From: an uncultured Flavobacterium sp.
GTDB taxonomy: Bacteria; Bacteroidota; Bacteroidia; Flavobacteriales; Flavobacteriaceae
NCBI RefSeq assembly: GCF_946220915.1
Contig: NZ_CAMIHH010000038.1
Span: forward strand, 1 to 26,683
DNA length: 26,683 nt
Direction: 5' to 3'
The position numbers and the translations under genes are program-made. The notes under the pieces were generated by a model. It was given only the letters and a program-made list of their open reading frames with translations, was not told where the DNA came from and ran no database searches. Position 1 is the stretch's first letter. Every line of letters begins with the position of its first letter. Positions 16,654 to 23,850 of this stretch are shown here, piece by piece.

Positions 16654-16661
16654 TACTTTTG
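16654..16661 (+). promoter_or_regulatory. -7 promoter element of the barrel-protein/GNAT pair
   Basis: TACTTTTG is a full match to TAnnTTTG, 40 bases before the ATG at 16702. No clear TTTG is seen at the -33 position. Confidence 0.55.
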
Positions 16662-16701
16662 AAAAACCCAAAGTACCCGTCCAATAAACGAGCCAAACAA
16701 C

Positions 16702-17715
16702 ATGACTGCCATAAGAAAATTTTTCGTGCTGGTCTCGGCCATTTCCGCTACAGCCGCCACTGCACAATATACAGATGAAATAAACAGCAACAGGCCGGGC
16801 AAATCCATGTCGGCCTTCGCGGTAGGCCAGAGTGTTTTTCAGGTAGAGACCGGGATCTATGGCATTTACGAGGAGCACGAGGTGCTAAATTACAAGGTAC
16901 GCGGTGCCGGGCTCGATGCACAGGTACGCTACGGTGCGTTTTTGGAAGAGCTTGAGATCGTTGCCGACTTCCAATACCAGTTCGATGGCTATACCGATGC
17001 ACTGGAAACCTCCATGCGAAACGATTTCAGGCAGATAACCATTGGCGGGAAGTTCCTGTTCTATGACCCTGACAAGAACTACCATCCGGAACCCAATATT
17101 TACAGCTGGAAAGCCAACCATAAGTTCAGGTGGCGCAACCTCATACCTGCAATGGGTGTTTATGCAGGGTTCAACCTTATGGGCAAAAACAATCCGTATA
17201 CTTTTCCTGATGACGGGATAAGCCCAAAAGCCATGTTCATTACACACAACCATTTTGGCAGGTGGGTTTGGGTGAATAACTTTGTAGCTGATAAAATTGC
17301 AACCGATTATCCGAGTTATGGCATCATCTCTACCGTAACCCGGGGCTTTAATGCAAGGTGGTCCGGTTTCCTTGAATTTCAGGGTTTTAAGAGCGACTGG
17401 TATGCTGACGGGATTTTGCGTACCGGAGCGGCCTACCTGCTTAGCCCCATGATGCAGCTCGATGCATCGGTAAGCGGCAACTTTAAAAATACGCCAATGA
17501 TCCTGTATGGCGGCGTGGGCTTTTCCTGGCGCTTTGATGCCGATTATAAAGACATACTCCTGCCAGGAAAGGGAGATCGTGAAGATGAGTTAAAAAAAGA
17601 ACAGGATAAGTTTAAGAAGGATAAAGCAAAAATAAGGGAAGAAAGAAGAAAGAAACGCCGTGATGCAGTAGTACCCGATGCCGCTCCCGCAACTGCACCC
17701 GATGGAGGAAGATAA
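16702..17715 (+). CDS. Exported beta-barrel-like protein, putative outer-membrane transporter (MetA-type)
   Basis: A 337-residue protein with a signal peptide (IRKFFVLVSAISATAATAQ, cleavage probably after AQ). The mature part starts DEINSNRPGKSMSAFAVGQSVFQVETGIYG, the opening typical of the Phenol_MetA_deg-like/'transporter' barrel family, and continues as alternating amphipathic strands (FNARWSGFLEFQGF, MILYGGVGFSWRFDADY). A highly charged C-terminal tail (about 285-337; KKEQDKFKKDKAKIREERRK, then an Ala/Pro-rich end) follows the last strand. A barrel normally ends with an aromatic residue, so the tail is an add-on of unknown role. The gene ends 3 bases before the GNAT-like gene, which suggests co-transcription. 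Substrate unknown. Confidence 0.75.
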   Translation: MTAIRKFFVLVSAISATAATAQYTDEINSNRPGKSMSAFAVGQSVFQVETGIYGIYEEHEVLNYKVRGAGLDAQVRYGAFLEELEIVADFQYQFDGYTDALETSMRNDFRQITIGGKFLFYDPDKNYHPEPNIYSWKANHKFRWRNLIPAMGVYAGFNLMGKNNPYTFPDDGISPKAMFITHNHFGRWVWVNNFVADKIATDYPSYGIISTVTRGFNARWSGFLEFQGFKSDWYADGILRTGAAYLLSPMMQLDASVSGNFKNTPMILYGGVGFSWRFDADYKDILLPGKGDREDELKKEQDKFKKDKAKIREERRKKRRDAVVPDAAPATAPDGGR

Positions 17716-17718
17716 ACC

Positions 17719-18837
17719 ATGATTACGATTAAAGAAGCAACGACAAAAAAAGAAATGAAAGGCTTTGTGACCTTTCCGTTTTCACTATATAAAAACAATC
17801 CGTACTGGATCCCGCCACTGATAAATGACGAACTGGATAGTTTTGACAGGGACAAGAACCCGGCTTTTCAAAATGCTGATGCCAAATTTTACCTGGCCTA
17901 CAAAAACGGAGAAATTGTGGGCAAGCTGGCAGCCATCATCAACTGGGAAGAAGTGAACAACCAGGGAAAAAAGAAAGTACGCTTTGGCTGGTTTGATGTC
18001 GTTGATGATATTGAGGTAACGAAGGCGCTCCTGGAAAAAGTATATGAGTATGGCCGCAATAATGGCCTTGAATACGCCGAAGGGCCGCTGGGTTTTTCCA
18101 ACCTTGATAAAGTGGGCGTGCTTACAGAAGGTTTCGACCAGATGGGGACAATGATTACCTGGTACAACCATCCTTACTATAAAGACCACCTTGAACAGCT
18201 GGGATATGTAATGGAAAAAGAGTACCGCGAGAGCATATTCTCTTTTAACAATGTAGACCCCGCCCCTTTTTTGAAAGCCAGCGGGCTAATCAAAAAGCGT
18301 TATGGGCTGAAGGCTATTAACTTTAAGTCGTCTGAAGAAATAATGCCTTATGTTGACAAGATGTTCGACCTTTTTAATGAAACATATGCCAGGCTATCAT
18401 CATTCGTAGCAATTTCGGATGTGCAGAAAGAATATTTTAAAAAAAAATATGTAGGCCTCATCAATCCGGATTACATTAAATTCATTGAAGATGAAAACGG
18501 TAAGCTGGTAGCTTTTACCATAGTCATGCCCGATTTTTCTGAAGCGCTCAAAAAAGCCAACGGAAGGCTGTTCCCGTTCGGGTTCATTCATTTGCTTAAA
18601 GCAAAAAAGAATAGCAGGGACGTTGTTTTTTACTTGATCGGTATATTGCCGGAATATCAGAATAAAGGCGTTACAGCAATTATATTTGACGAGTACTACA
18701 GGACCTTTAAAAAATATAAAATAGCCAACTGCATACGTACCCCCGAGCTGGAGGATAACCATGCCATGCACAATTTGTGGAAAAACTTTGACCCTGTAGT
18801 AAACAAGCGCAGGCGGACCTACAGGAAGGATCTGTAA
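17719..18837 (+). CDS. GNAT-like N-acetyltransferase-fold protein
   Basis: A 372-residue cytosolic protein. The N-terminal part resembles a GNAT fold (KNNPYWIPPLINDELDSFDR, FYLAYKNGEIVGKLAAIIN, GWFDVVDD, ALLEKVYEYGRNNGLEYAEG), and the C-terminal part contains a second GNAT-like core (FYLIGILPEYQNKGVTAIIF, with Q/R-x-x-G-x-[AT]-like acetyl-CoA loop GVTAI). Proteins of this length with tandem GNAT-like halves are common in Bacteroidota and are annotated only generally. It ends with a basic tail (KRRRTYRKDL). It is probably co-transcribed with the upstream barrel-like protein. Substrate unknown; the fold call is moderately sure. Confidence 0.8.
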   Translation: MITIKEATTKKEMKGFVTFPFSLYKNNPYWIPPLINDELDSFDRDKNPAFQNADAKFYLAYKNGEIVGKLAAIINWEEVNNQGKKKVRFGWFDVVDDIEVTKALLEKVYEYGRNNGLEYAEGPLGFSNLDKVGVLTEGFDQMGTMITWYNHPYYKDHLEQLGYVMEKEYRESIFSFNNVDPAPFLKASGLIKKRYGLKAINFKSSEEIMPYVDKMFDLFNETYARLSSFVAISDVQKEYFKKKYVGLINPDYIKFIEDENGKLVAFTIVMPDFSEALKKANGRLFPFGFIHLLKAKKNSRDVVFYLIGILPEYQNKGVTAIIFDEYYRTFKKYKIANCIRTPELEDNHAMHNLWKNFDPVVNKRRRTYRKDL

Positions 18838-18896
18838 ATTTCCGCTCTCCTGAATTTTAAATGCAGCTTTTCGGTCCAGTTGTACCCGAAAAAGAA

Positions 18897-19244
18897 CTAC
18901 CCAATACGCATACCGTTCACTACCTTATGATCGGGAGCAAGTAATATGACATCGCCCTCCTCTCCTACTGCTCCCAGAACCAGGCATTCGCTCATAAATT
19001 TCCCTATCTGCTTTTTGGGGAAGTTAACTACCGCCACAACCTGCCGTCCGGTAAGTTCATGCATTGAATAACGCTTCGTTATTTGTGCCGATGACCTCCG
19101 AATGCCGATACCTTCACCAAAATCTATTGTCAGCTGATAGGCGGGCTTACGGGCTTCGGGAAAGTCGTCTGCCGCAATTATAGTGCCCACGCGCATTTCG
19201 GTCCTTTCGAATTCTTGCCACGTAAGGTCATTTTCTGTTGCCAT
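18897..19244 (-). CDS. csaA: CsaA-like tRNA-binding domain protein
   Basis: A 115-residue single OB-fold protein of the EMAP/Trbp111 tRNA-binding type. The characteristic pattern is visible: FERTEMRVGTIIAADDFPEA (first strands), YQLTIDFGEGIG, RRSSAQITKRYSMHELTGRQ, VVAVVNFPKKQIGKFMSECL and a C-terminal MRIG. In Bacillus, CsaA has been described as a secretion-related chaperone, and the fold binds tRNA-like structures. Length matches CsaA (about 110 residues). It stands alone between the convergent GNAT-like gene and the rplS terminator. The family is confident; the in vivo role is not established. Confidence 0.88.
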   Translation of the reverse strand: MATENDLTWQEFERTEMRVGTIIAADDFPEARKPAYQLTIDFGEGIGIRRSSAQITKRYSMHELTGRQVVAVVNFPKKQIGKFMSECLVLGAVGEEGDVILLAPDHKVVNGMRIG

Positions 19245-19338
19245 AGTATCATTATTGTATATTTGCTAATATAACAAATTGAATTACATGCTACGCTTTT
19301 TTAATGGTTTTGTGTAAACGGCAGTATCTTTTGAGCAT

Positions 19339-19371
19339 AAAAAAAGTCCCATCGCAATGCGATGGGACTTT
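19339..19371 (-). terminator. Rho-independent terminator after rplS
   Basis: On the minus strand AAAGTCCCATCGC, loop ATT, GCGATGGGACTTT, continuing in a T run (seven T in total). The 13-bp perfect stem lies about 24 bases after the rplS stop codon. On the plus strand only a short T run follows the stem, so it is mainly a minus-strand terminator. Confidence 0.92.
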
Positions 19372-19394
19372 CTGTATAATTCCGGAAAGGAAAA

Positions 19395-19748
19395 TTACCT
19401 TCTCCTTTTTTCCTTGATTTTTGCTTTTTTACCAGTAAGGTCGCGGAAGTAGAATATACGTGCCCTGCGAACTTTACCTCTTTGATTAACTTCAATTTTT
19501 TGAAGAGCCGGCATATTAACCGGGAAAATACGCTCTACACCAACTGCTCCTGACATTTTACGGATGGTAAAAGTCTGCGTGATGCCTGCGCCCCTTTTCT
19601 GGATAACCACACCTTTAAAGAACTGTGTCCTTGTTTTTTCACCTTCTTTAATCTCATAGTACACCGTGATGGTATCACCTGCACCAAAGTCAGGGAAGTC
19701 TTTTTTTGCTACGAATTCGTCCTGAACGAATTTTAATAGATCTGACAT
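19395..19748 (-). CDS. rplS: 50S ribosomal protein L19
   Basis: Ribosomal protein bL19, 117 residues, located at the 30S-50S interface. Diagnostic stretches are FGAGDTITVYYEIKEGEKTR, FKGVVIQKRGAG, TFTIRKMSGAVGVERIFPVN, PALQKIEVNQRGKVRRARIF and YFRDLTGKKAKIKEKRR at the end. Length is standard. It follows trmD on the same strand as in most bacteria, but 234 bases away with its own well-formed promoter and a ~70-base leader, and rpsP and rimM are absent from this locus. A strong terminator closes the unit. Confidence 0.97.
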   Translation of the reverse strand: MSDLLKFVQDEFVAKKDFPDFGAGDTITVYYEIKEGEKTRTQFFKGVVIQKRGAGITQTFTIRKMSGAVGVERIFPVNMPALQKIEVNQRGKVRRARIFYFRDLTGKKAKIKEKRRR

Positions 19749-19822
19749 GATTGTTAGATTTTAAATGTTTGATCCAAAGCAACATTCACGATTATCGTCA
19801 GAGGGTGGTCCGAATGAGGGTG

Positions 19823-19853
19823 CAAAGTTAAAAATTATTTTGAAGCCTGCAAT
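19823..19853 (-). promoter_or_regulatory. Bacteroidota-type promoter of rplS
   Basis: On the minus strand ATTG, a 19-base spacer, then TAACTTTG, a full -7 match. Transcription should start near 19816, giving a leader of about 70 bases before the rplS ATG. The leader holds the inverted pair AATGTT/AACATT (loop of 11 bases) just before the start region. This gene-free stretch (19749-19982) shows nothing else convincing. Confidence 0.7.
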
Positions 19854-19982
19854 AGTTTCAGGTTTAAAGTTATAGGTTTTTTGCAAATATTGATGCCACA
19901 TCCTAAATTGCTTATTGTCATAGTATAACAACATCTTCTTCATGTGCCCGAACGATACAAAACCCGAAACCTGCAACAAAAA

Positions 19983-20657
19983 CTACTCTAAAAGATCCGG
20001 CCTCCTGTTTTTAGTATGTTCCAGCGCCATGTCTTCGCGCCATTTTTCAATGTTAGCTGTATGGCCGCTCATCAGCACATCGGGCACTTTCCACCCTTTG
20101 TATTCTGCCGGGCGGGTATATATGGGCGGAGATAGCAGGTTATCCTGGAAGCTGTCTGTAAGTGCCGAAGTCTCATTGCTCAGCACTCCCGGTATCAGGC
20201 GGATTATGGCATCAGAAACTACTGCGGCAGCGAGTTCGCCGCCCGAAAGCACAAAGTCGCCAATGGATATTTCCCTGGTAATGAAATGGTCGCGCACACG
20301 CTGGTCCACTCCTTTGTAATGCCCGCACAATATCATGATATTCTGTAAAAGCGACATCCGGTTGGCCATGCCCTGGTTCAGTGTTTCTCCGTCGGGGGTC
20401 ATGTAGATCACTTCGTCATAGTCGCGCTCGCCTTTCAGTTTTGATATGCATGCATCAATCGGTTCAATAGACATTACCATGCCGGCGCCGCCGCCAAACT
20501 GGTAGTCATCTACATTTTTGTGCTTGTTGGTGCTATAATCGCGGAGGTTATGAAAGTGTACTTCTACCAGCCCTTTGTCAATGGCACGCTTGAGTATCGA
20601 AGCCTCAAACGGGCTGCGGATCAGTTCGGGAAGTACGGTAATTATGTCGATGCGCAT
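19983..20657 (-). CDS. trmD: tRNA (guanine-37-N1)-methyltransferase
   Basis: A 224-residue SAM-dependent enzyme that methylates N1 of G37 next to the anticodon, preventing +1 frameshifts. The trefoil-knot signature residues are visible: MRIDIITVLPELI at the start, YQFGGGAGMVM (52-62), MTPDGETLNQ, ILCGHYKGVDQRV and EISIGDFVLSGGELAA. Length is near the usual 230-250 and the C terminus is complete (SGHTANIEKWREDMALEHT, RPDLLE). It has its own promoter, located inside an inverted repeat, and is followed by rplS with a separate promoter. Confidence 0.97.
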   Translation of the reverse strand: MRIDIITVLPELIRSPFEASILKRAIDKGLVEVHFHNLRDYSTNKHKNVDDYQFGGGAGMVMSIEPIDACISKLKGERDYDEVIYMTPDGETLNQGMANRMSLLQNIMILCGHYKGVDQRVRDHFITREISIGDFVLSGGELAAAVVSDAIIRLIPGVLSNETSALTDSFQDNLLSPPIYTRPAEYKGWKVPDVLMSGHTANIEKWREDMALEHTKNRRPDLLE

Positions 20658-20685
20658 TATTTAATGTAGCAATGTTATTAATATG

Positions 20686-20717
20686 CAAATGTAGCAATTG
20701 CCGTGCGGGATGGCAAT
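20686..20717 (-). promoter_or_regulatory. Bacteroidota-type promoter of trmD
   Basis: On the minus strand ATTG (complement of 20714-20717), a 20-base spacer, then TACATTTG (complement of 20686-20693), a full -7 match. It ends 28 bases before the trmD ATG. The two elements fall in opposite arms of the inverted repeat 20688-20726. Confidence 0.68.
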
Positions 20718-20726
20718 TGTTACATT
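20688..20726. repeat. Inverted repeat over the trmD promoter, with an extra direct copy
   Basis: AATGTAGCAATTGCC (20688-20702) and GGCAATTGTTACATT (20712-20726) are 15-base inverted arms with one mismatch (G/T, a wobble pair in RNA) around a 9-base centre. AATTGTTACAT (20715-20725) recurs exactly at 20739-20749, touching the stop codon of the upstream DUF1569 gene, and a partial copy ATGTAGCAAT begins at 20664. Confidence 0.7.
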
Positions 20727-20748
20727 GATTAATTGCTAAATTGTTACA

Positions 20749-21201
20749 TCAGACCCCAAACTGCCTTAAATGGTGGTCCAGGTGTTTCCATTGGGCATGG
20801 TCTATTTCCTCATAGGTCATGTTCCCGAAAAGCGGGTGGCTGGTTACCACTATTCCGGCATGGCCTTCACGGCTGAATTTGGCTACCAGCTCTTTCAACG
20901 CCTGCTTCGCCTCATCAAAATTCGGGTGGTAGGTGATCTTGAATTCTTTTGCTGTTGGCAGGCCCTTGCCAAATTTCTTTTCACCGGTAAACATCCTTTT
21001 GGCGCTACGGCCAAAGCAAAACTTCATCAGCCAGCTTACTTTAATCTGTTTGGTGCCATATACCACCTTTAGCGGCATTTGGCAGTGTTCCATCATCTGG
21101 GCAACCGTCATTACTCCCCATTCAGAGAGCTTTATGGGGGTAAGCTGGTCAATGCGGTTTAATATTTTCTGGTTCCCCTGCGGGTCGAATAGGCTTTCCA
21201 T
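20749..21201 (-). CDS. DUF1569 protein, DinB/YfiT-like four-helix bundle
   Basis: A 150-residue protein of unknown function. The sequence has the DinB-superfamily layout: VMTVAQMMEHCQMPLKVVYG carrying a first metal-ligand type His, and near the end IDHAQWKHLDHHLRQFGV with the closing His cluster. The middle (PNFDEAKQALKELVAKF) is helical. DUF1569 members are commonly small, cytosolic and presumably metal- or thiol-dependent; no reaction is known to me. A -7 element TACATTTG lies 21 bases upstream, inside the spacer after the methyltransferase gene, so it is probably independently transcribed. Start ATG at 21201 fits homologues beginning MESLFD. Confidence 0.82.
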   Translation of the reverse strand: MESLFDPQGNQKILNRIDQLTPIKLSEWGVMTVAQMMEHCQMPLKVVYGTKQIKVSWLMKFCFGRSAKRMFTGEKKFGKGLPTAKEFKITYHPNFDEAKQALKELVAKFSREGHAGIVVTSHPLFGNMTYEEIDHAQWKHLDHHLRQFGV

Positions 21202-21222
21202 TGGTAAGTGATTTTAGCGCAA

Positions 21223-21230
21223 CAAATGTA
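21223..21230 (-). promoter_or_regulatory. -7 promoter element of the DUF1569 gene
   Basis: On the minus strand TACATTTG, a full match to TAnnTTTG, 21 bases before the ATG at 21201. No TTTG is seen at the expected -33 position, which would fall in the 3' end of the methyltransferase gene. Confidence 0.5.
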
Positions 21231-21240
21231 AGGATAATTA

Positions 21241-22044
21241 TTACTGTTTTTTCACTGCCAGCAGTGTATACATCATTGGTATTTTATTGCCGAAGGAAGC
21301 AATCCTGAATTTGCCCGGCTCAAACTCCTCGGTGCCGTTAAAGCAATTGTAGGGCGAATAGTCATATTCATTGAAAGAGTGGATCTCCAGTCCTTTGGCC
21401 AGCAGCGCGGTTATAACTTCCGAAAGCGCGTGGTTCCAGCTTACCATTTCGTATTCTATGGGTGCGGTCACATCGGCATAGGTGCCAAATTCGGTTTCTA
21501 TGATGGCATCGCCCTTAAAATAATTGTACTGGACTTTTTCAAAATTATTGTCGAACATCCATACTACAGGATGAAATTCGGCAAAAACAAACTTACCCCC
21601 GGGCTTCAGGCACTGCGATACGATGCCAGCCCATTTGGCCAGGTCTGGCAGCCACCCGATGGTGCCGTAGCTTGTAAACACGATATCGAACTGCTCGTCA
21701 AGGTGGTTGGGCAGGTCGTATACATTGCAGCAGATGAAACGGGTACCAGTGCCTAATTTAGTCGCCAGTTCGCGGCCTTTTTCGATTGCTTTATCTGAAA
21801 GGTCCATTCCTGTTGCAATGGCACCCATCCGCGAAAGCGAAATGGTATCCTGCCCGAAATGGCATTGCAGGTGCAGTATTTTTTTGCCGGTAACATCGCC
21901 CAGCAATGCGAGCTCCGGTGCATTAAGGGTGTTCTTCCCATCCAGGAAAGCCGCCATGTCATAAAATTGGGAATCCACGTGTACTTCGGTACGCCGGTTC
22001 CATCCGTTTTTATTTATTTCAAGGTAATTATCTTCTTTTTTCAT
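21241..22044 (-). CDS. Class I SAM-dependent methyltransferase
   Basis: A 267-residue methyltransferase with a Rossmann fold. Motif I is unusual but clear: GKKILHLQCHFGQDTISLSR (about 50-69), followed by the acidic residue after strand 2 (GMDLSDKAIEKGREL), motif for strand 4 (FDIVFTSYGTIGWLPDLAKW) and the post-motif CLKPGGKFVFAEFHPVVWMF. Many proteins with 'LHLQCHFGQDT' are annotated only as class I methyltransferases; the substrate is unknown, probably a small molecule. A -7-like TAACTTTC (complement of 22059-22066, one mismatch) lies 14 bases before the ATG, with TTTC 21 bases further upstream. Confidence 0.9.
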   Translation of the reverse strand: MKKEDNYLEINKNGWNRRTEVHVDSQFYDMAAFLDGKNTLNAPELALLGDVTGKKILHLQCHFGQDTISLSRMGAIATGMDLSDKAIEKGRELATKLGTGTRFICCNVYDLPNHLDEQFDIVFTSYGTIGWLPDLAKWAGIVSQCLKPGGKFVFAEFHPVVWMFDNNFEKVQYNYFKGDAIIETEFGTYADVTAPIEYEMVSWNHALSEVITALLAKGLEIHSFNEYDYSPYNCFNGTEEFEPGKFRIASFGNKIPMMYTLLAVKKQ

Positions 22045-22058
22045 AGATTAAAAATAAT

Positions 22059-22066
22059 GAAAGTTA
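22059..22066 (-). promoter_or_regulatory. Possible -7 element of the methyltransferase gene
   Basis: On the minus strand TAACTTTC, one mismatch from TAnnTTTG, with TTTC at a 21-base spacing upstream. Both elements are imperfect, so this is tentative. Confidence 0.3.
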
Positions 22067-22157
22067 GCTACGTATTACAAAAATCTTGAAAATTAAAATC
22101 GGCAGAGCTGTATAACTGGCAGCTAAAAAAATAGCATGAGAGGCGGAATTTTATTCG

Positions 22158-22165
22158 TAAATTTG
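22158..22165 (+). promoter_or_regulatory. -7 promoter element of the dual peptidyl-prolyl isomerase
   Basis: TAAATTTG is a full match to TAnnTTTG and ends 27 bases before the ATG at 22193. It lies within the longer open frame from 22136, which supports the downstream start. Confidence 0.55.
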
Positions 22166-22192
22166 TGCTTTACAAACAAAAAACAACTCATA

Positions 22193-23125
22193 ATGGAAAA
22201 CGGGATTTACGCAAAATTCAATACTAGCAAAGGGGCTATCCTTGTTAAGCTGACGTACGATAAAACGCCGGGCACGGTAGGTAATTTTGTAGGCCTTGCC
22301 GAGGGTAACCTTGAAAATAATGAAAAGCCCCAGGGCAAGCCGTATTATGACGGGCTTAAGTTTCACCGCGTTATACCTGACTTCATGATACAGGGCGGAT
22401 GCCCACAGGGTACGGGCACAGGCGGCCCGGGTTACCAGTTTGACGACGAATTCCATACAGGCTTAACACACAGCGGACCGGGGGTACTGTCTATGGCCAA
22501 TGCCGGGCCGGGCTCTAACGGATCGCAATTCTTCATCACGCACGTTGCCACGCCATGGCTGGATAACAAGCACACTGTTTTCGGCAATGTGGTGGAAGGC
22601 CAGGATGTAGTGGACTCCATTGCCCAGGGCGATAAAATAGAGAGCGTGGAGATCATCCGTGAAGGCGGGGAAGCTAAGAGCTGGAATGCCATAGAGGCGT
22701 TCCGTACTTTTGAAGGTTCACGTGAAAAAAGGGTTGCCGAGGCTAAAAAACAGGCTGAGGAAGCGATGGAGAAACTGGCTGCAGGCTTCGAGAAGACAGA
22801 AAGCGGCCTTCGCTACAAAATGATCCAGAAAGGTAGTGGCAAACAGGCTGAAAAAGGGAAAAAAGTATCGGTTCACTACCAGGGTTCGCTTGAAAACGGA
22901 CAGGTATTCGACTCATCATATAAAAGGAAACAGCCTATCGACTTCCAGCTCGGCGCAGGCCAGGTGATCGAGGGATGGGATGAAGGCATTGCCCTGCTAC
23001 AGGTAGGCGACAAAGCGCGTTTCGTGATCCCGTCGCACCTTGGCTATGGCTCACGCGGTGCAGGCGGCGTTATACCTCCGGATGCAACATTGATATTTGA
23101 TGTGGAATTGATGGATGTAAAATAA
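22193..23125 (+). CDS. Dual-family peptidyl-prolyl isomerase: cyclophilin fused to FKBP
   Basis: A 310-residue cytosolic protein (no signal peptide) with two different proline isomerase domains. Residues ~1-165 are a cyclophilin with FHRVIPDFMIQGG (catalytic Arg59, Gln67), NGSQFFIT (110-117, Phe113) and WLDNKHTVFG (122-131, Trp122, His127). A charged helical linker (about 172-200, KKQAEEAMEKLAAGFEK) leads to an FKBP domain (~223-310) with VSVHYQGSLENGQVFDSS, VIEGWDEGI, GYGSRGAGGVIPPDATLIF; the pocket residues Tyr229, Phe239, Asp240, Trp262 and Tyr285 are present. I recall that cyclophilin-FKBP fusions (CFBP) have been described in Flavobacterium. Start at 22193 because a full -7 element lies between it and the earlier in-frame ATG at 22136. 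A strong terminator follows. Confidence 0.92.
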   Translation: MENGIYAKFNTSKGAILVKLTYDKTPGTVGNFVGLAEGNLENNEKPQGKPYYDGLKFHRVIPDFMIQGGCPQGTGTGGPGYQFDDEFHTGLTHSGPGVLSMANAGPGSNGSQFFITHVATPWLDNKHTVFGNVVEGQDVVDSIAQGDKIESVEIIREGGEAKSWNAIEAFRTFEGSREKRVAEAKKQAEEAMEKLAAGFEKTESGLRYKMIQKGSGKQAEKGKKVSVHYQGSLENGQVFDSSYKRKQPIDFQLGAGQVIEGWDEGIALLQVGDKARFVIPSHLGYGSRGAGGVIPPDATLIFDVELMDVK

Positions 23126-23175
23126 ATCAGGAATCATCAATTACAAATTACGTTTGCAGTTGACTTAAAATCAGG

Positions 23176-23207
23176 ACCCTGAAGGCAATATGTCTTCAGG
23201 GTTTTTT
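23176..23207 (+). terminator. Rho-independent terminator after the isomerase gene
   Basis: CCCTGAAG (23177-23184), a 9-base loop, CTTCAGGG (23194-23201), then TTTTTT. It lies about 50 bases after the stop codon. Confidence 0.9.
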
Positions 23208-23236
23208 ATTGGAATGCTTTTTGCATAAATCTTTAG

Positions 23237-23244
23237 TAACTTTG
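23237..23244 (+). promoter_or_regulatory. -7 promoter element very close to the next ATG
   Basis: TAACTTTG is a full match to TAnnTTTG, but it ends only 4 bases before the ATG at 23249. A start site a few bases downstream would coincide with that ATG, so the transcript is either leaderless or uses the in-frame ATG at 23258. Confidence 0.5.
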
Positions 23245-23248
23245 TGAC

Positions 23249-23800
23249 ATGAAACTTATGCGATACTTCATTCTGCTTTTTACGATCATGACTTTTTCTG
23301 CCAAGGCACAGGTGATGCATTGCGGGTATGACTTTACATCATACGTTGTGCTCGACGTACATGAAACAGGAAAGAAGGAAAATATTAAGAACCTGAAAAT
23401 AACAATCGTGGACAGCATTGGCAATGAGGTGATAAATAAAGCCAACAGATACAGTTTTAACCACGCTAACGAGCCTATGTTGTTTACATTCAATTATAAA
23501 ATCGGAGATGATAACAAACGCCTTCCCGAAGGTACTGCGGCTGTTAAGGAACGATGGTTTTTCCCTTACGCGAAAGACAATTACCTCCTTTCTGTTACCA
23601 ATACCTTCCCGGCAGATAGTTTCCAGATAAAGATAGAAGATGTTGACGGCAAGGAAAATGGCGGAAAATTCAAGACCATTATCCTGCCATTGTACAGCTA
23701 CAATATGTATATATTATGCTCTAATGAGAGCCAGCAGGCGGGGATGAAGTTCGGGCGAAAAATGAACAAGCCCATTGATGTTGTTCTGGAGAGGGAATAA
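23249..23800 (+). CDS. Secreted protein of unknown function
   Basis: A 183-residue exported protein that I do not recognise. It has a signal peptide (MKLMRYFILLFTIMTFSAKA, cleavage before QVMHCGYDF). The mature part is beta-rich, with predicted strands (DFTSYVVLDVHETG, NLKITIVDSIGNEV, FKTIILPLYSYNMYIL) and only two cysteines (in MHCGYDF and ILCSNE) that could form a disulphide. There are no metal or catalytic motifs. The layout suggests a periplasmic or surface adaptor-like beta-sandwich. The start may be the ATG at 23249 or, judging from the -7 element, the in-frame ATG at 23258. It sits alone between two terminators. Confidence 0.75.
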   Translation: MKLMRYFILLFTIMTFSAKAQVMHCGYDFTSYVVLDVHETGKKENIKNLKITIVDSIGNEVINKANRYSFNHANEPMLFTFNYKIGDDNKRLPEGTAAVKERWFFPYAKDNYLLSVTNTFPADSFQIKIEDVDGKENGGKFKTIILPLYSYNMYILCSNESQQAGMKFGRKMNKPIDVVLERE

Positions 23801-23819
23801 GTAAGTAGCCATATCCAAC

Positions 23820-23846
23820 AAAAAAGCGCATCCCTTAATGCGCTTT
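23820..23846 (-). terminator. Rho-independent terminator downstream of dnaB and the 29-codon ORF
   Basis: On the minus strand AAAGCGCAT, 6-base loop, ATGCGCTTT, continuing in a T run (nine T in total). The 9-bp stem begins 4 bases after the small ORF's TGA. On the plus strand it also closes the secreted-protein gene, though the T run there is short. Confidence 0.88.
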
Positions 23847-23850
23847 ACTA

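Noticed and set aside
18845..18896. CTTTTCGG/CCGAAAAAG pair between the convergent GNAT-like and csaA-like genes
   Set aside because: A bulged, AT-rich stem without a proper T run; not convincing as a terminator.
19761..19979. Minus-strand frame of 72 codons between trmD and rplS
   Set aside because: Starts with TTG or a weak internal ATG, shows no family resemblance, and contains the complete rplS promoter; most likely non-coding.
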